Below are positions 36,180 through 44,635 of a stretch of 64,000 nucleotides of DNA, one piece after another. The stretch is taken from NCBI GenBank assembly GCA_046350455.1, contig JAXMAM010000003.1:123591-187590 (forward strand), written 5' to 3'. Position numbers and translations under genes: made by a program. The stretch is from CAZXGD01 sp046350455. Its GTDB lineage: Bacteria > Planctomycetota > Phycisphaerae > Phycisphaerales > SM1A02. Under the pieces are notes generated by a model. It had not been told where the DNA came from. It saw only the letters and a program-made list of their open reading frames with translations, and ran no database searches. Within the stretch, counting starts at the first letter, position 1. Every line of letters starts with the position of its first letter.

Positions 36180-36503
36180 GTGGCCACCAAAGGGCCCATC
36201 ACCACGGTCGAGATGCGACACCGCCTGCTGCGCTGCATGCAGTGTGGGACGGCTGTCGGTCCGGTAGGCACGTCCCTGGACAGCCACTGCCAGCGCTGCG
36301 GGTGCGACTGGTCTGCGCGGCCTCCGCGGAGCTACGCGCAGCTGGAAGGCCTGTACGACGACATCATCATTCCAGCGCCGCTGCCCGACGCCTCGGCGCA
36401 GGCGCGCATGGATGCAGCAGCCACCCGCTGGGTGCTGACGCTGATGGGCGTGGTGCTGGTGGCCTCTGGCACGGTGGCGCTGATGATGCTGCTGGCGCTG
36501 TAG
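36180..36503 (+). CDS. Small zinc-ribbon membrane protein
   Basis: 107 residues from GTG 36180. Residues ~18-43 have two CxxC pairs (CMQCG and CQRCGCDW), which fit a zinc ribbon; these are followed by a short acidic stretch (LEGLYDD) and one C-terminal membrane helix (WVLTLMGVVLVASGTVALMMLLAL in total, residues ~83-106). The protein is probably tail-anchored with the ribbon in the cytoplasm. The function is unknown. A frame start at 36144 is open but would place the TANNNT hexamer inside the gene. Confidence 0.72.
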   Translation: MATKGPITTVEMRHRLLRCMQCGTAVGPVGTSLDSHCQRCGCDWSARPPRSYAQLEGLYDDIIIPAPLPDASAQARMDAAATRWVLTLMGVVLVASGTVALMMLLAL

Positions 36504-36518
36504 CCAACGCTGGCGGGG

Positions 36519-36524
36519 TACGCT
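36519..36524 (+). promoter_or_regulatory. -10 element for the M20 peptidase gene
   Basis: TACGCT, 9 nt before the ATG at 36534. The spacing suggests a leaderless or near-leaderless transcript. Confidence 0.45.
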
Positions 36525-36533
36525 GGCAGGCCC

Positions 36534-37934
36534 ATGCCAAGCCACCTGGACGCCGTCCTGGCGCATCTGGACGCCAATCAGAAGCCCATCCTGGACCGCC
36601 TGTGCGATCTGCTGCGTATTCCCAGCGTGAGCACCGACCCTGCGCACACCGCCGATGTGGCGCGCTGCGCAGAATGGCTGGTGCGAGACCTGCGCACCAT
36701 GGGCTTCAACGCCACCAGCGTGGCCACGCAGGGGCATCCCATGGTGTTGGCGCATCACCCCGGCCCCAAGGGGTTTGATGGCCCGCGCGTGCTGTACTAC
36801 GGGCACTACGACGTGCAGCCAGCAGACCCGCTGGAGCTGTGGAACACGCCGCCCTTTGAGCCAGCAGTGGTGGATGGCCCGCACGGCAAGCGCGTGGTGG
36901 CGCGCGGCGCAGTGGATGACAAGGGCCAGGTGATGACATTCATCGAGGCCTTCCGCGCGTGGCATGAAGTGGCTGGTGGCCCGCCCTGCCCTGTGACCGT
37001 GATGCTGGAAGGCGAGGAAGAGAGCGGCAGCGCCAGCCTGGAGCCGTTCATGACCAAGCACGCCAAGGACCTGGCTGCAGACGTGGCGGTGGTGAGCGAC
37101 ACTGGCATGTGGGACATCCGCACGCCCGCCATCACCACCAGCCTGCGCGGCCTGTGCTACGTGGAAGTCACGCTAACTGGCCCCACGCATGACCTGCACA
37201 GCGGCATGTACGGCGGCGCTGTGCGCAACCCCATCAACGCGCTGGCCAGCATGATTGCCAGCCTGCACACACCCTGCGGGCAGGTGGCCATTCCCGGCTT
37301 CTATGACGGCGTGCAGGAGCCAGCGCCGCAGGTGATGGCCAGCTGGGCCAAGCTGGGCTTTGACGAAGCAGAGTTCCTTGCCAGCGCTGGCCTGAAGTCT
37401 GGCTGGGGCGAGATGGGCCGCAGCGTGCTGGAGCGCACGTGGAGCCGGCCGACGTGCGACTGCAACGGCATCGTGGGTGGCTACACCGGCGTGGGCGCCA
37501 AGACGGTGATCGCCAGCAAGGCCAGCACCAAGCTGAGCTGCCGCCTGGTGGCAGGCCAGGATCCAGAGCGCATCTACGCGCTGCTGGAGGCGCACCTGCG
37601 TGCGCAGACGCCGCCTGGATACACGCTGGAGATCCACTCGCACGGGCGCAACCCCGCCATCCACGTGCCAGCAGACAACCCGTACCTAGCATGCGCGCAG
37701 GCCGCGCTGAAGCGCGTGTTTGGCGTGGAGGCTGGCTTGATCGGCACAGGCGGGTCCATTCCGGCGGTTGGCTCCATCCAGCGCATCCTGGGTGTAGACA
37801 GCCTGCTGATGGGCTTTGGGCTGGACGATGACCGGGTGCATTCGCCCAACGAGAAGTTCGAAGTAGCGTGTCTGATGAATGGAGCCCGCAGCCAGGCAGC
37901 GCTGCTGGCCCAGTTTGGAGCACTGGGACGATGA
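36534..37934 (+). CDS. M20-family dipeptidase
   Basis: 466 residues of a dinuclear zinc peptidase of the M20 (CNDP/DapE-like dipeptidase) type. Zinc-site segments in order: YYGHYDVQP (His ligand and the catalytic Asp two residues on), GAVDDKGQV (bridging Asp), EGEEESGS (catalytic Glu and Glu ligand), VVSDTGMWD (Asp ligand), and near the C-terminus DDDRVHSPNE (His ligand). The lid/dimerisation domain begins near PTHDLHSGMYGG. It is cytoplasmic, with no signal peptide. It probably hydrolyses dipeptides or N-acyl amino acids; the exact substrate cannot be told. Its stop overlaps the next ATG (ATGA). Confidence 0.9.
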   Translation: MPSHLDAVLAHLDANQKPILDRLCDLLRIPSVSTDPAHTADVARCAEWLVRDLRTMGFNATSVATQGHPMVLAHHPGPKGFDGPRVLYYGHYDVQPADPLELWNTPPFEPAVVDGPHGKRVVARGAVDDKGQVMTFIEAFRAWHEVAGGPPCPVTVMLEGEEESGSASLEPFMTKHAKDLAADVAVVSDTGMWDIRTPAITTSLRGLCYVEVTLTGPTHDLHSGMYGGAVRNPINALASMIASLHTPCGQVAIPGFYDGVQEPAPQVMASWAKLGFDEAEFLASAGLKSGWGEMGRSVLERTWSRPTCDCNGIVGGYTGVGAKTVIASKASTKLSCRLVAGQDPERIYALLEAHLRAQTPPGYTLEIHSHGRNPAIHVPADNPYLACAQAALKRVFGVEAGLIGTGGSIPAVGSIQRILGVDSLLMGFGLDDDRVHSPNEKFEVACLMNGARSQAALLAQFGALGR

Positions 37935-40522
37935 CGCATGGGCTTGCAGGTTCCGGGCGGGCGCGCGCAGCCAGAGCAGTGGTGGCCATGGTGGCCGCAG
38001 CGCTGCTGGCTGCTGCAGCGCATGCAGGCGATGTGGCTGTGGAGCTGCTGCGCTTTGGCGTGGGCAACTATGTGCGGCCGGGCGACCCCACGGCCATCCA
38101 GGTGCGGCTGACCAGCAGCCTGACCGAACCCGTGCAGACGCGCGTGCAGTGGGAGCTGCGCAACGGCGACGGCGACACTGCGCTGTATTCGCGCGATGTG
38201 GCGCTGGCGCCCGGCGCCCCCACCGACCGCTGGCTGTACGGCGTGCTGCCCATCGAGAGCTCTTCCGCGCTGGCTGCGCTTGACTCGGTGAGCGTGGTGC
38301 GCGTGCTGCAGATGGACAACGGCCGCATCGTGCGCGAACTGGCTGCAGTGCGCATCAATGGCCAGAACGCCACCGAGCGCGCAGAGGGCGTGGAGATCAA
38401 CAACGGCCTCCTGGGCGTGCTGGGCGACGGCCGCATGGGGCTGAACGGCTACGGCCCCGCTGCCAACAGCGAGGGCGAGTCTCCAGCGCTGACCGAGGTG
38501 AACCGCATCGCGCGCGGCTTGACTGCAGAGGTGCTGCCAGACCGCTGGGAGGGCCTGTACAGCTACCAGGCGCTGGTGTGGGGCAGCGCGTCCGTGCAGA
38601 ACCTGGCGCCTGACCAGGCGCGCGCGCTTCTGGAGTGGGTGCGCCGCGGCGGCAATCTGATCATCGTGCTCACAGAGACCACAGCGGACCAGTGGGGCCT
38701 GCTGGCTGGCAAAGGTGGCAGGACCGCGCTGGCAGAGGTGCTGCCCCAGGGCGGCGTGCAGCGGCACCGGGACGTGCCGGTGGCGCAGGTGATGCCGCTC
38801 CTCAGCAAGACGCCGGACCTGCGCAATCCAAGTGCGCGCACCACGCTGTGGACCTTCGACCCCGCGCTGGTGGGCAACGGCTACGAGACGGTGCTGACCA
38901 TGCCCTGCGCGCTGGACACCCGCACAGGCAACCTGGCTCCCACCCCCGACACGCTGGAGGGCCTGCCCGTGGTGGTGCGGCGCTCGCTTGGCTTTGGCAC
39001 GCTCTCTGTGGTGGGAGTGGATGCAGATGGACTGGACCGCCCCAACCTGAACCCGGATGGGCTGCCGCAGGCGGACATCTTCTGGAACCGCCTGATGGGC
39101 CGCCGCGAGGACACGCCCGACGCGCGCCTGTACGCGCAGCTGCAGGAGGCCAAGCGCCTGGACACGCGCGTGGCGCCTGAGAGCCTGGAGGGTGGACCGA
39201 TGGTGAACGACCTCACTGGCATGCCGGGCGCGCTGGCCATCGGCCTGCTGGGGCTGGTGCTGGCGTTCGGCCTGTACTGGGTGGCAGCAGGCCCAGCGTC
39301 CTACCTGGTGCTGCGCGGCATGAAGCGCGTGCAGTTCGCGTGGCTGGGCTTTGTGCTGGTGGCTGTCACTGCCACGGTACTGGTGTGGCTGGCCACCAGC
39401 GTGGAGGAGCTGGGCGCTGGCCGGGTGCGGCACCTGACGTTCCTGGACCGGATTGTGGCACCAGGCCAGAGCTCTGCAGAACGCGCGCTGGTCCGCGCCC
39501 AGACCTGGATGAGCGCCGAGCTGCCTGGCTACGGCCCCACCCTGCTGGCGCTGACGGCCGGCAACAGCGCCGTGGGTACGGGTGGTGCTGGCAGCGACAC
39601 GCTGTGGACATGGTTCGAACCCCCAGCTGGTTCATCCACCAGCTACCCAGACACCGAGCGCTACGACGTTTCTGCTTCGTCACCAGCCAAGTACGAAGTG
39701 CCCAGTCGCGCCACCAGCTCGGTGTACTGGGGCAGCTGGATCGGCGAGCCCTCGTCCGAGTGGGGCGGCACGCCCAATGTGGCCAGCGGCAGCGAGCTGC
39801 GCCAGGACATGATCTGGTCCTCGGGCATGCCACAGGTGCGGCTGCATGGTTCGCTCACCCACTCGCTGCCCAAGGCGCTGGAGAACGTCTACGTGCTGCA
39901 CGTCACGCCGCGCCGCTCGGCGCAGCGCAAGCTCTCCACTGGCAAGCCGCAGATCGTGGTGCCCTCCGCCATGACGCCCAATGCCATCCGCATCGCCAGC
40001 GTCACCGAGTGGGAGCCGGGAAGTCTGCTGGATGTGGGCACTGCGCTCTACCCGGAGGCAGACCCGACTGTGCCGCAGACCGAGCGCTCCTCCCGCGCCA
40101 ACGCGCTGGACTTCGACTCGTTCCTGAACCGCACGTTCCCCACCGACCGCAACACCACAGGCCTGCCCGGCTCTAGCCTGCGGGAAGAGCAGCGCCTGCT
40201 GGCCTACAGCATCTACGGCATGCTCAAGCCGCCCAACTACGTGCTTGCGACAGCCAGCAACAGCCTGCCACAGTTTGGCTCCGACACCACGCGCATCGTG
40301 CGCGACATGGCGCGCACGCTGGACCTGGCCAAGTGGATGACGCGGCCGTGCCTCATCGTCATCGGCACGCTGCGCGACGAGGACAGCGACGCTGTGGCGG
40401 CGCCCTTCCCCTTTGAGATCGACGGCCGCGCGCCCCGCGCCACCGGCCGGACGATCGTGCGTTCCATCTTCCTTCTTCCGGACCCGCTGGGCAGCACCGC
40501 GGTGCCACTCCCCACTCCATAG
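37931..40522 (+). CDS. Large membrane protein, partner of an ABC ATPase (probable)
   Basis: 863 residues from the ATG overlapping the previous stop. Signal peptide (AVVAMVAAALLAAAAHA), then an extracytoplasmic region with an FN3-like or CARDB-like start (GVGNYVRPGDPTAIQVRLTSS) and a GATase1-like alpha/beta segment (LVWGSASVQNLAPDQARALLEWVRRGGNLIIV). Two membrane helices follow at about residues 436-458 and 472-492 (LAIGLLGLVLAFGLYWVAA; FAWLGFVLVAVTATVLVWLA), then a long C-terminal domain. This layout is seen in planctomycete membrane proteins encoded near ABC-2-type transporters. The ABC ATPase gene starts 11 bp downstream, so a joint role is likely; the substrate is unknown. Confidence 0.72.
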   Translation: MTHGLAGSGRARAARAVVAMVAAALLAAAAHAGDVAVELLRFGVGNYVRPGDPTAIQVRLTSSLTEPVQTRVQWELRNGDGDTALYSRDVALAPGAPTDRWLYGVLPIESSSALAALDSVSVVRVLQMDNGRIVRELAAVRINGQNATERAEGVEINNGLLGVLGDGRMGLNGYGPAANSEGESPALTEVNRIARGLTAEVLPDRWEGLYSYQALVWGSASVQNLAPDQARALLEWVRRGGNLIIVLTETTADQWGLLAGKGGRTALAEVLPQGGVQRHRDVPVAQVMPLLSKTPDLRNPSARTTLWTFDPALVGNGYETVLTMPCALDTRTGNLAPTPDTLEGLPVVVRRSLGFGTLSVVGVDADGLDRPNLNPDGLPQADIFWNRLMGRREDTPDARLYAQLQEAKRLDTRVAPESLEGGPMVNDLTGMPGALAIGLLGLVLAFGLYWVAAGPASYLVLRGMKRVQFAWLGFVLVAVTATVLVWLATSVEELGAGRVRHLTFLDRIVAPGQSSAERALVRAQTWMSAELPGYGPTLLALTAGNSAVGTGGAGSDTLWTWFEPPAGSSTSYPDTERYDVSASSPAKYEVPSRATSSVYWGSWIGEPSSEWGGTPNVASGSELRQDMIWSSGMPQVRLHGSLTHSLPKALENVYVLHVTPRRSAQRKLSTGKPQIVVPSAMTPNAIRIASVTEWEPGSLLDVGTALYPEADPTVPQTERSSRANALDFDSFLNRTFPTDRNTTGLPGSSLREEQRLLAYSIYGMLKPPNYVLATASNSLPQFGSDTTRIVRDMARTLDLAKWMTRPCLIVIGTLRDEDSDAVAAPFPFEIDGRAPRATGRTIVRSIFLLPDPLGSTAVPLPTP

Positions 40523-40525
40523 AAT
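40520..40525 (+). promoter_or_regulatory. -10 element overlapping the preceding stop codon
   Basis: TAGAAT, 8 nt before the ATG at 40534; TAG is the stop codon of the large membrane protein. Fourth case of this arrangement. Confidence 0.5.
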
Positions 40526-40533
40526 CCACCCCC

Positions 40534-41484
40534 ATGCCAATGATCGAGACGGTCAACCTCACCAAGAAGTACGGTGAGCTGGTGGCGCTGAACAACCTCA
40601 ATCTGCAGATCGAGGAGGGCGCGTGCTGCGGCTTCATCGGCCCGAACGGCGCAGGCAAGACCACCACCATCAAGATCCTGGCCACGCTGCTGAAGCCCAC
40701 CTGGGGCGAGGCGCGCATTGACGGCAAGACTGTTGGCTACCAGAACCCGCTCATCCGCCCCATCATGGGCTACGTGCCGGACTTCATGGGCGCGTACGAC
40801 GACATGCTGGTCACCGAGTACCTGCAGTTCTTTGCCGCCTGCTACGGCATCCACGGCGAGAAGCGCGAGCGCGCGCTGCGCGATGTGCTGGAGCTGACCG
40901 ACCTGAGCTACAAGGCCGACGCCGAGGTGAACGGCCTGAGCCGCGGCATGCAGCAGCGCCTGAGCGTGGCGCGCGTGCTGCTGCACGACCCCAAGGTGCT
41001 GCTGATGGACGAGCCAGCCAGCGGCCTGGATCCGCGCGCGCGCATCGAGATGCGCGAGCTCCTGAAGGAGCTGCGCCGGATGGGCAAGACCATCATCATC
41101 AGCAGCCACATCCTGCACGAGCTGGCGGACATCTGCAACATGGTGGCCATCATCGAGCGCGGCGAACTGATCTACGCCGGCGGCGTACGGGACATCATGC
41201 AGAAGGTGGGCAGCGGCGCGGTGGTGCAGATCGTGGTGGAGGAGCGCGCCAAGGAGGCCGCCGAGATGCTCTCCAAGGTGAAGGGCGTGGCCAGCGCCAA
41301 CGTGGTGCCGCGCGACGGCCAGCCACCGCGCATTGACGTGGTGCTTGACACGGCCGCGCCTGCGCCTGTGAGCGACCTGCCAGCGCGCCTGATCGCCAAC
41401 GGCTTCCGCCTGCTGGAGCTGCACGAGGAGCCTGTGAACCTGGAGACTGCATTCATGCGGCTGACCAAGGGGATGGTGGCGTGA
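40534..41484 (+). CDS. ABC transporter ATP-binding protein (ABC-2 type)
   Basis: 316 residues. Walker A GPNGAGKTT, signature LSRGMQQRL, Walker B VLLMDEPASGLD and switch His in IISSHILHEL. The C-terminal ~90 residues form the extra domain of DrrA/NatA/CcmA-like exporters, ending EEPVNLETAFMRLTKG. The GlyAlaGlyLys loop is followed by TTTIKILATLLKP, typical of drug or lipid exporters. No separate permease gene is adjacent; the membrane protein just upstream is the only visible partner. The stop overlaps the GTG of nadK. Confidence 0.93.
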   Translation: MPMIETVNLTKKYGELVALNNLNLQIEEGACCGFIGPNGAGKTTTIKILATLLKPTWGEARIDGKTVGYQNPLIRPIMGYVPDFMGAYDDMLVTEYLQFFAACYGIHGEKRERALRDVLELTDLSYKADAEVNGLSRGMQQRLSVARVLLHDPKVLLMDEPASGLDPRARIEMRELLKELRRMGKTIIISSHILHELADICNMVAIIERGELIYAGGVRDIMQKVGSGAVVQIVVEERAKEAAEMLSKVKGVASANVVPRDGQPPRIDVVLDTAAPAPVSDLPARLIANGFRLLELHEEPVNLETAFMRLTKGMVA

Positions 41485-42350
41485 GCAGCGGCGCCAAGAC
41501 CACCAGCATCCTGTTCAGCGCTGCGCGCCGCGCTGGCACGGCCGCTGTGCTGGATGAGGTGCGGCGCACCGTGGCGGCGCACAGCCAGGTGGCTGGCGAG
41601 TTTGACGTGGAGGAGACGCTCCCTGCCACGCTGCGCGCAGACCGCGCCGTGGTGGTGGGCGGCGACGGCACCATCATGGCCGCGCTGCGGCAGCTGGTGG
41701 ACCGCGCCATTCCCGTGGTGGGCGTGAACACAGGCCGGCTGGGGTTCCTGGCAGAGTTCGACACCAGCACGCTGCAGCAGCACGCGCGCACGGTGTTTGG
41801 CCCAGAGCCAGATGTGCGCCAGCGCATGGTCATGCAGGCTGCGGTGCGCAGCGCGGCCGGGAAGCTGAAGTACCAGGGCATTGCCATCAACGACTGCGTG
41901 GTGACCTCTGGCCCGCCCTACCGGATGATCGAGCTGGCCCTGGACTTTGGGCAGGAGGATGGGCCTGAGTTCCTGGGTGATGGCATCATCGTGGCCACGC
42001 CTGTGGGCAGCACCGCCTACAACGTGAGCGCTGGCGGGCCCATCGTGCATCCGGACGTGGAGGCCATCGTGATGACTCCCATTGCTGCGCACAGCCTGGC
42101 GTTCCGGCCCACGGTCCTGCCTAGCAGCACGGTGGTGGTGGCGCGCGTGGTGCGGGCCAATGCTGGCACCACGCTGGTGCTGGACGGCCACATCAACGTG
42201 CAGCTGGACGTGGGCGACACAGTGACCGTGGAGCGGCACCACGGCATGGCGCGCATCGTGGCGTGCCCAGGCACTGGCTACTGGCAGACGCTGGTGGACA
42301 AGATGCGCTGGGCTGCGCGCCCCAAGTACAGAGAAGGACATCAGCCATGA
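41481..42350 (+). CDS. nadK: NAD kinase
   Basis: 289 residues. It phosphorylates NAD to NADP with ATP. Family motifs: GGDGTIM (phosphate-binding, catalytic Asp), VGVNTGRLGFL, the NE/D motif as INDCVV, and GDGIIVATPVGSTAYN, followed by SAGGPIV. The GTG start overlaps the ABC ATPase stop (GTGA) and its own stop overlaps the next ATG (ATGA), so three genes are translationally coupled. Confidence 0.95.
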   Translation: MSSGAKTTSILFSAARRAGTAAVLDEVRRTVAAHSQVAGEFDVEETLPATLRADRAVVVGGDGTIMAALRQLVDRAIPVVGVNTGRLGFLAEFDTSTLQQHARTVFGPEPDVRQRMVMQAAVRSAAGKLKYQGIAINDCVVTSGPPYRMIELALDFGQEDGPEFLGDGIIVATPVGSTAYNVSAGGPIVHPDVEAIVMTPIAAHSLAFRPTVLPSSTVVVARVVRANAGTTLVLDGHINVQLDVGDTVTVERHHGMARIVACPGTGYWQTLVDKMRWAARPKYREGHQP

Positions 42351-42874
42351 GCGGACCACTGCGCGACGAACTCCTGGATCCCACGGCCAACCACGGCTTC
42401 ACCAAGGAAGACCTGGCCCTGATTGACGCGTTCGAGGCGGCGGGCAAGAGCGTGCGCGCTGCCGTGGCTGGCGTGCCAGCCAGCCAGCTGGATGTGCCCT
42501 GTGCGCCTGGCAAGTGGAGCATCCGCCAGGTGGTGGTGCATCTCTTGGACAGCGACCTGGCTGCCATCCATCGCATGCGGCGGATCGCAGCGGAGCACCT
42601 GCCGCTCCTCATCAGCTACAACGAGGATCTGTTCATCGAGCGCCTGCACTACCCCTCTGCGGACCTGGAGGAGACGCTGCACCTGCTGGAGGCTGGCCGC
42701 GCCTTCACCGCGCGGTGGCTGCGCACCATGGAGGCGGCTGTGCTGGACCGCGCGGGCGTGCACAACGAGCGCGGCAAGGTGACCCTGCGCGAGATCCTGC
42801 AGATGTACGTGCGGCATGTGGAGCACCACCTGAAGTACGTGGAAGGCAAGCGGAAGACGCTGGCCGGTCAGTGA
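42347..42874 (+). CDS. DinB/YfiT-type putative metal-dependent protein
   Basis: 175 residues predicted as a four-helix bundle of the DinB superfamily. The N-terminal helix has FEAAGKSVRAAVAGVP; the motif APGKWSIRQVVVHLLDSD contains the first metal-binding His; the C-terminal VRHVEHHLKYV carries the second pair of His. Such proteins bind Ni or Zn and include thiol transferases and hydrolases; the actual reaction is not known. The ATG overlaps the nadK stop. Confidence 0.85.
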   Translation: MSGPLRDELLDPTANHGFTKEDLALIDAFEAAGKSVRAAVAGVPASQLDVPCAPGKWSIRQVVVHLLDSDLAAIHRMRRIAAEHLPLLISYNEDLFIERLHYPSADLEETLHLLEAGRAFTARWLRTMEAAVLDRAGVHNERGKVTLREILQMYVRHVEHHLKYVEGKRKTLAGQ

Positions 42875-42885
42875 GGGGCGTGCGG

Positions 42886-42891
42886 TAGCAT
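42886..42891 (+). promoter_or_regulatory. -10 element of serS
   Basis: TAGCAT, 9 nt before the ATG at 42901. The spacing is at the long end of the leaderless class. Confidence 0.45.
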
Positions 42892-42900
42892 TCCCAGCCC

Positions 42901-44579
42901 ATGATTGACATCAGGAAACTGCGCGAGAATCCCGAGCACTTCCGCAAGGCGGCAAGTGACAAGGGTGTCGATCCACAGATTGTTGACGAATTGATCGAAG
43001 TAGACCGGCGGAGAAGAGAACTTCTCCGGCAAGCTGAAGTTGCAAGATCACAGACCAATGCCAAGTCGAAGGAGATAGGCCCCCGGATCAGCGCTGCGAA
43101 GAAGGTGTACATGAGCCTCGCCGAGGCAGGGGCAACGGCCGCAAATCAGATTGGCACCCTGGAACCCTCGGGTGAGTCGGCAGTTCAAGCGGCATTCCAA
43201 GCGCAGCAGTTGCCCTTACTTCGCGACGCATTCGCCACTTACGTCGGACTTGCGGCAGATGCTTCCGGTAGACCTTCGACGATGTGAAGAGGAGACCGCT
43301 ACAGTTGTTCCAGAAGTTCCGGCTCTTGAACCTCTGGTCGCGCCAACGCTCGTCCAAGTGACTGTGAATCCCGTGCGGATCAAGGCGAGAATCGAGACTG
43401 TGCCCGAAGAGAAGGTGTTGGTCACGAATGTTGGCCAGTCCGTTGCGCGCACTGAGTTGGCTGAGATCGAGTCAGCCTGGCGACCTCCTCCTGCGCGTGC
43501 CGCAGCCGCCGGCCCCAGACGTACCGCGCGGCGCAGATGCCAGCGGCAACAAGGAGATCCGCCGGTGGAACCCGCACGGGTTCGACACAAGCAAGAGCTT
43601 TGAGGCCAACAAGGGCTTCAAGCCGCGCACGCACCTGGAGCTGGTGCGCCATCTGGGCTTGGCAGACTTTGAGCGCGGCGTGAAGATGAGCGGCACGCGC
43701 CATTACGTGCTCACTGGCATGGGCATGCGCCTGCACCAGGCGGTGCTGCGCTACGCATTCGACCACATGGTGGAGAAGCACGGCTTCACGGCCATCGGCG
43801 TGCCGGTGATCGTGAAGGAAGAGTGCATGGTGGGCACGGGGTTCTTTCCGTTCGGCCGCGAGCAGGCGTATCACATCGAGGAATCCAAGCGCGGCAGCGG
43901 GCACGATCTGTTCCTGACTGGCACCGGCGAGGTGGGCCTGATGGGCATCCACGCAGAGGAGATCCTGCCAGAGAGCGCCCTGCCCCTCACCTACACCACA
44001 GTCAGCACATGCTTCCGCCGCGAGGCTGGCGCTGCAGGCAAGGACACTGCGGGGCTGTACCGCATCCACCAGTTTGACAAGGTGGAGCAGGTGGTGGTGT
44101 GCAAGGCAGACGACGCAGAGAGCCGCACCTGGCACCGCAAGATGATTGGCTACGTGGAGGAGATCCTGCAGAGCCTTGGCCTGCCCTACCGGCTGCTGCA
44201 ATGCTGCACCGGCGACCTGGGCATGAAGAACGAGGACATGATTGACGTGGAGTGCTGGATGCCCGGCCGTGGTGAAGTGGTGGAGGCCGGCAAGGGCGAG
44301 CACGGAGTGGCCCCCACCGGTGAGTTTGGCGAGACGCACTCTGCCAGCCGCCTGGGTGACTACCAGTGCCGCCGCCTGAACCTGCGCTACAAGGACGCAG
44401 AGGGCAAGACGCAGTTTGCCTGGGCGCTGAACAACACGGTGGTGGCCAGCCCGCGCATTCTGATCCCGCTGCTTGAGATGCACCAGAACGCAGACGGCAC
44501 AGTGAACATTCCAGAGCCGCTGCGCGTGCACCTGGGTGGGCGCAAGGTGATTGAGCAGCCGGGGAAGCGGCTGCCGTAA
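42901..44579 (+). pseudogene. serS: Seryl-tRNA synthetase gene, mosaic and frame-broken
   Basis: SerRS charges tRNA-Ser. The start reads like SerRS (MIDIRKLRENPEHFRKAASD, KSKEIGPRISAAK). From about 43100 the protein loses similarity and stops at 43287. The coiled-coil end (ARTELAEIESAW) is in a second frame ending near 43480, and the catalytic core (LLLRVPQPPAPDVPRGAD to the C-terminus, with motif 2 STCFRREAGAAG and motif 3 GDYQCRRLNLRY) is in a third frame from about 43482. The stretch between GPRISAAK and AESAW-type sequence is some 200 nt longer than a normal arm. Bases 42901-43490 are clearly less GC-rich with other codon choices than the rest. Either recombination and insertion, or serious assembly error; SerRS is essential, so an intact copy should exist. 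Confidence 0.8.
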
Positions 44580-44623
44580 AGGTCACTTCCGCACGCATCT
44601 GTGCAAGACTGACTGTGCAGCGA

Positions 44624-44629
44624 TAGTCT
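44624..44629 (+). promoter_or_regulatory. -10 element for the DUF4041/GIY-YIG gene
   Basis: TAGTCT, followed by GCCGTC and the ATG at 44636 (6 nt). Confidence 0.5.
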
Positions 44630-44635
44630 GCCGTC

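Noticed and set aside
37574..39433. 619-codon minus-strand open frame
   Set aside because: Antisense to the M20 peptidase and the membrane protein; His/Gln-rich shadow composition.
43151..43603. Separate 150-codon gene in frame 2 within serS
   Set aside because: Its middle contains the SerRS coiled-coil end, so it is part of the broken serS rather than an independent gene.
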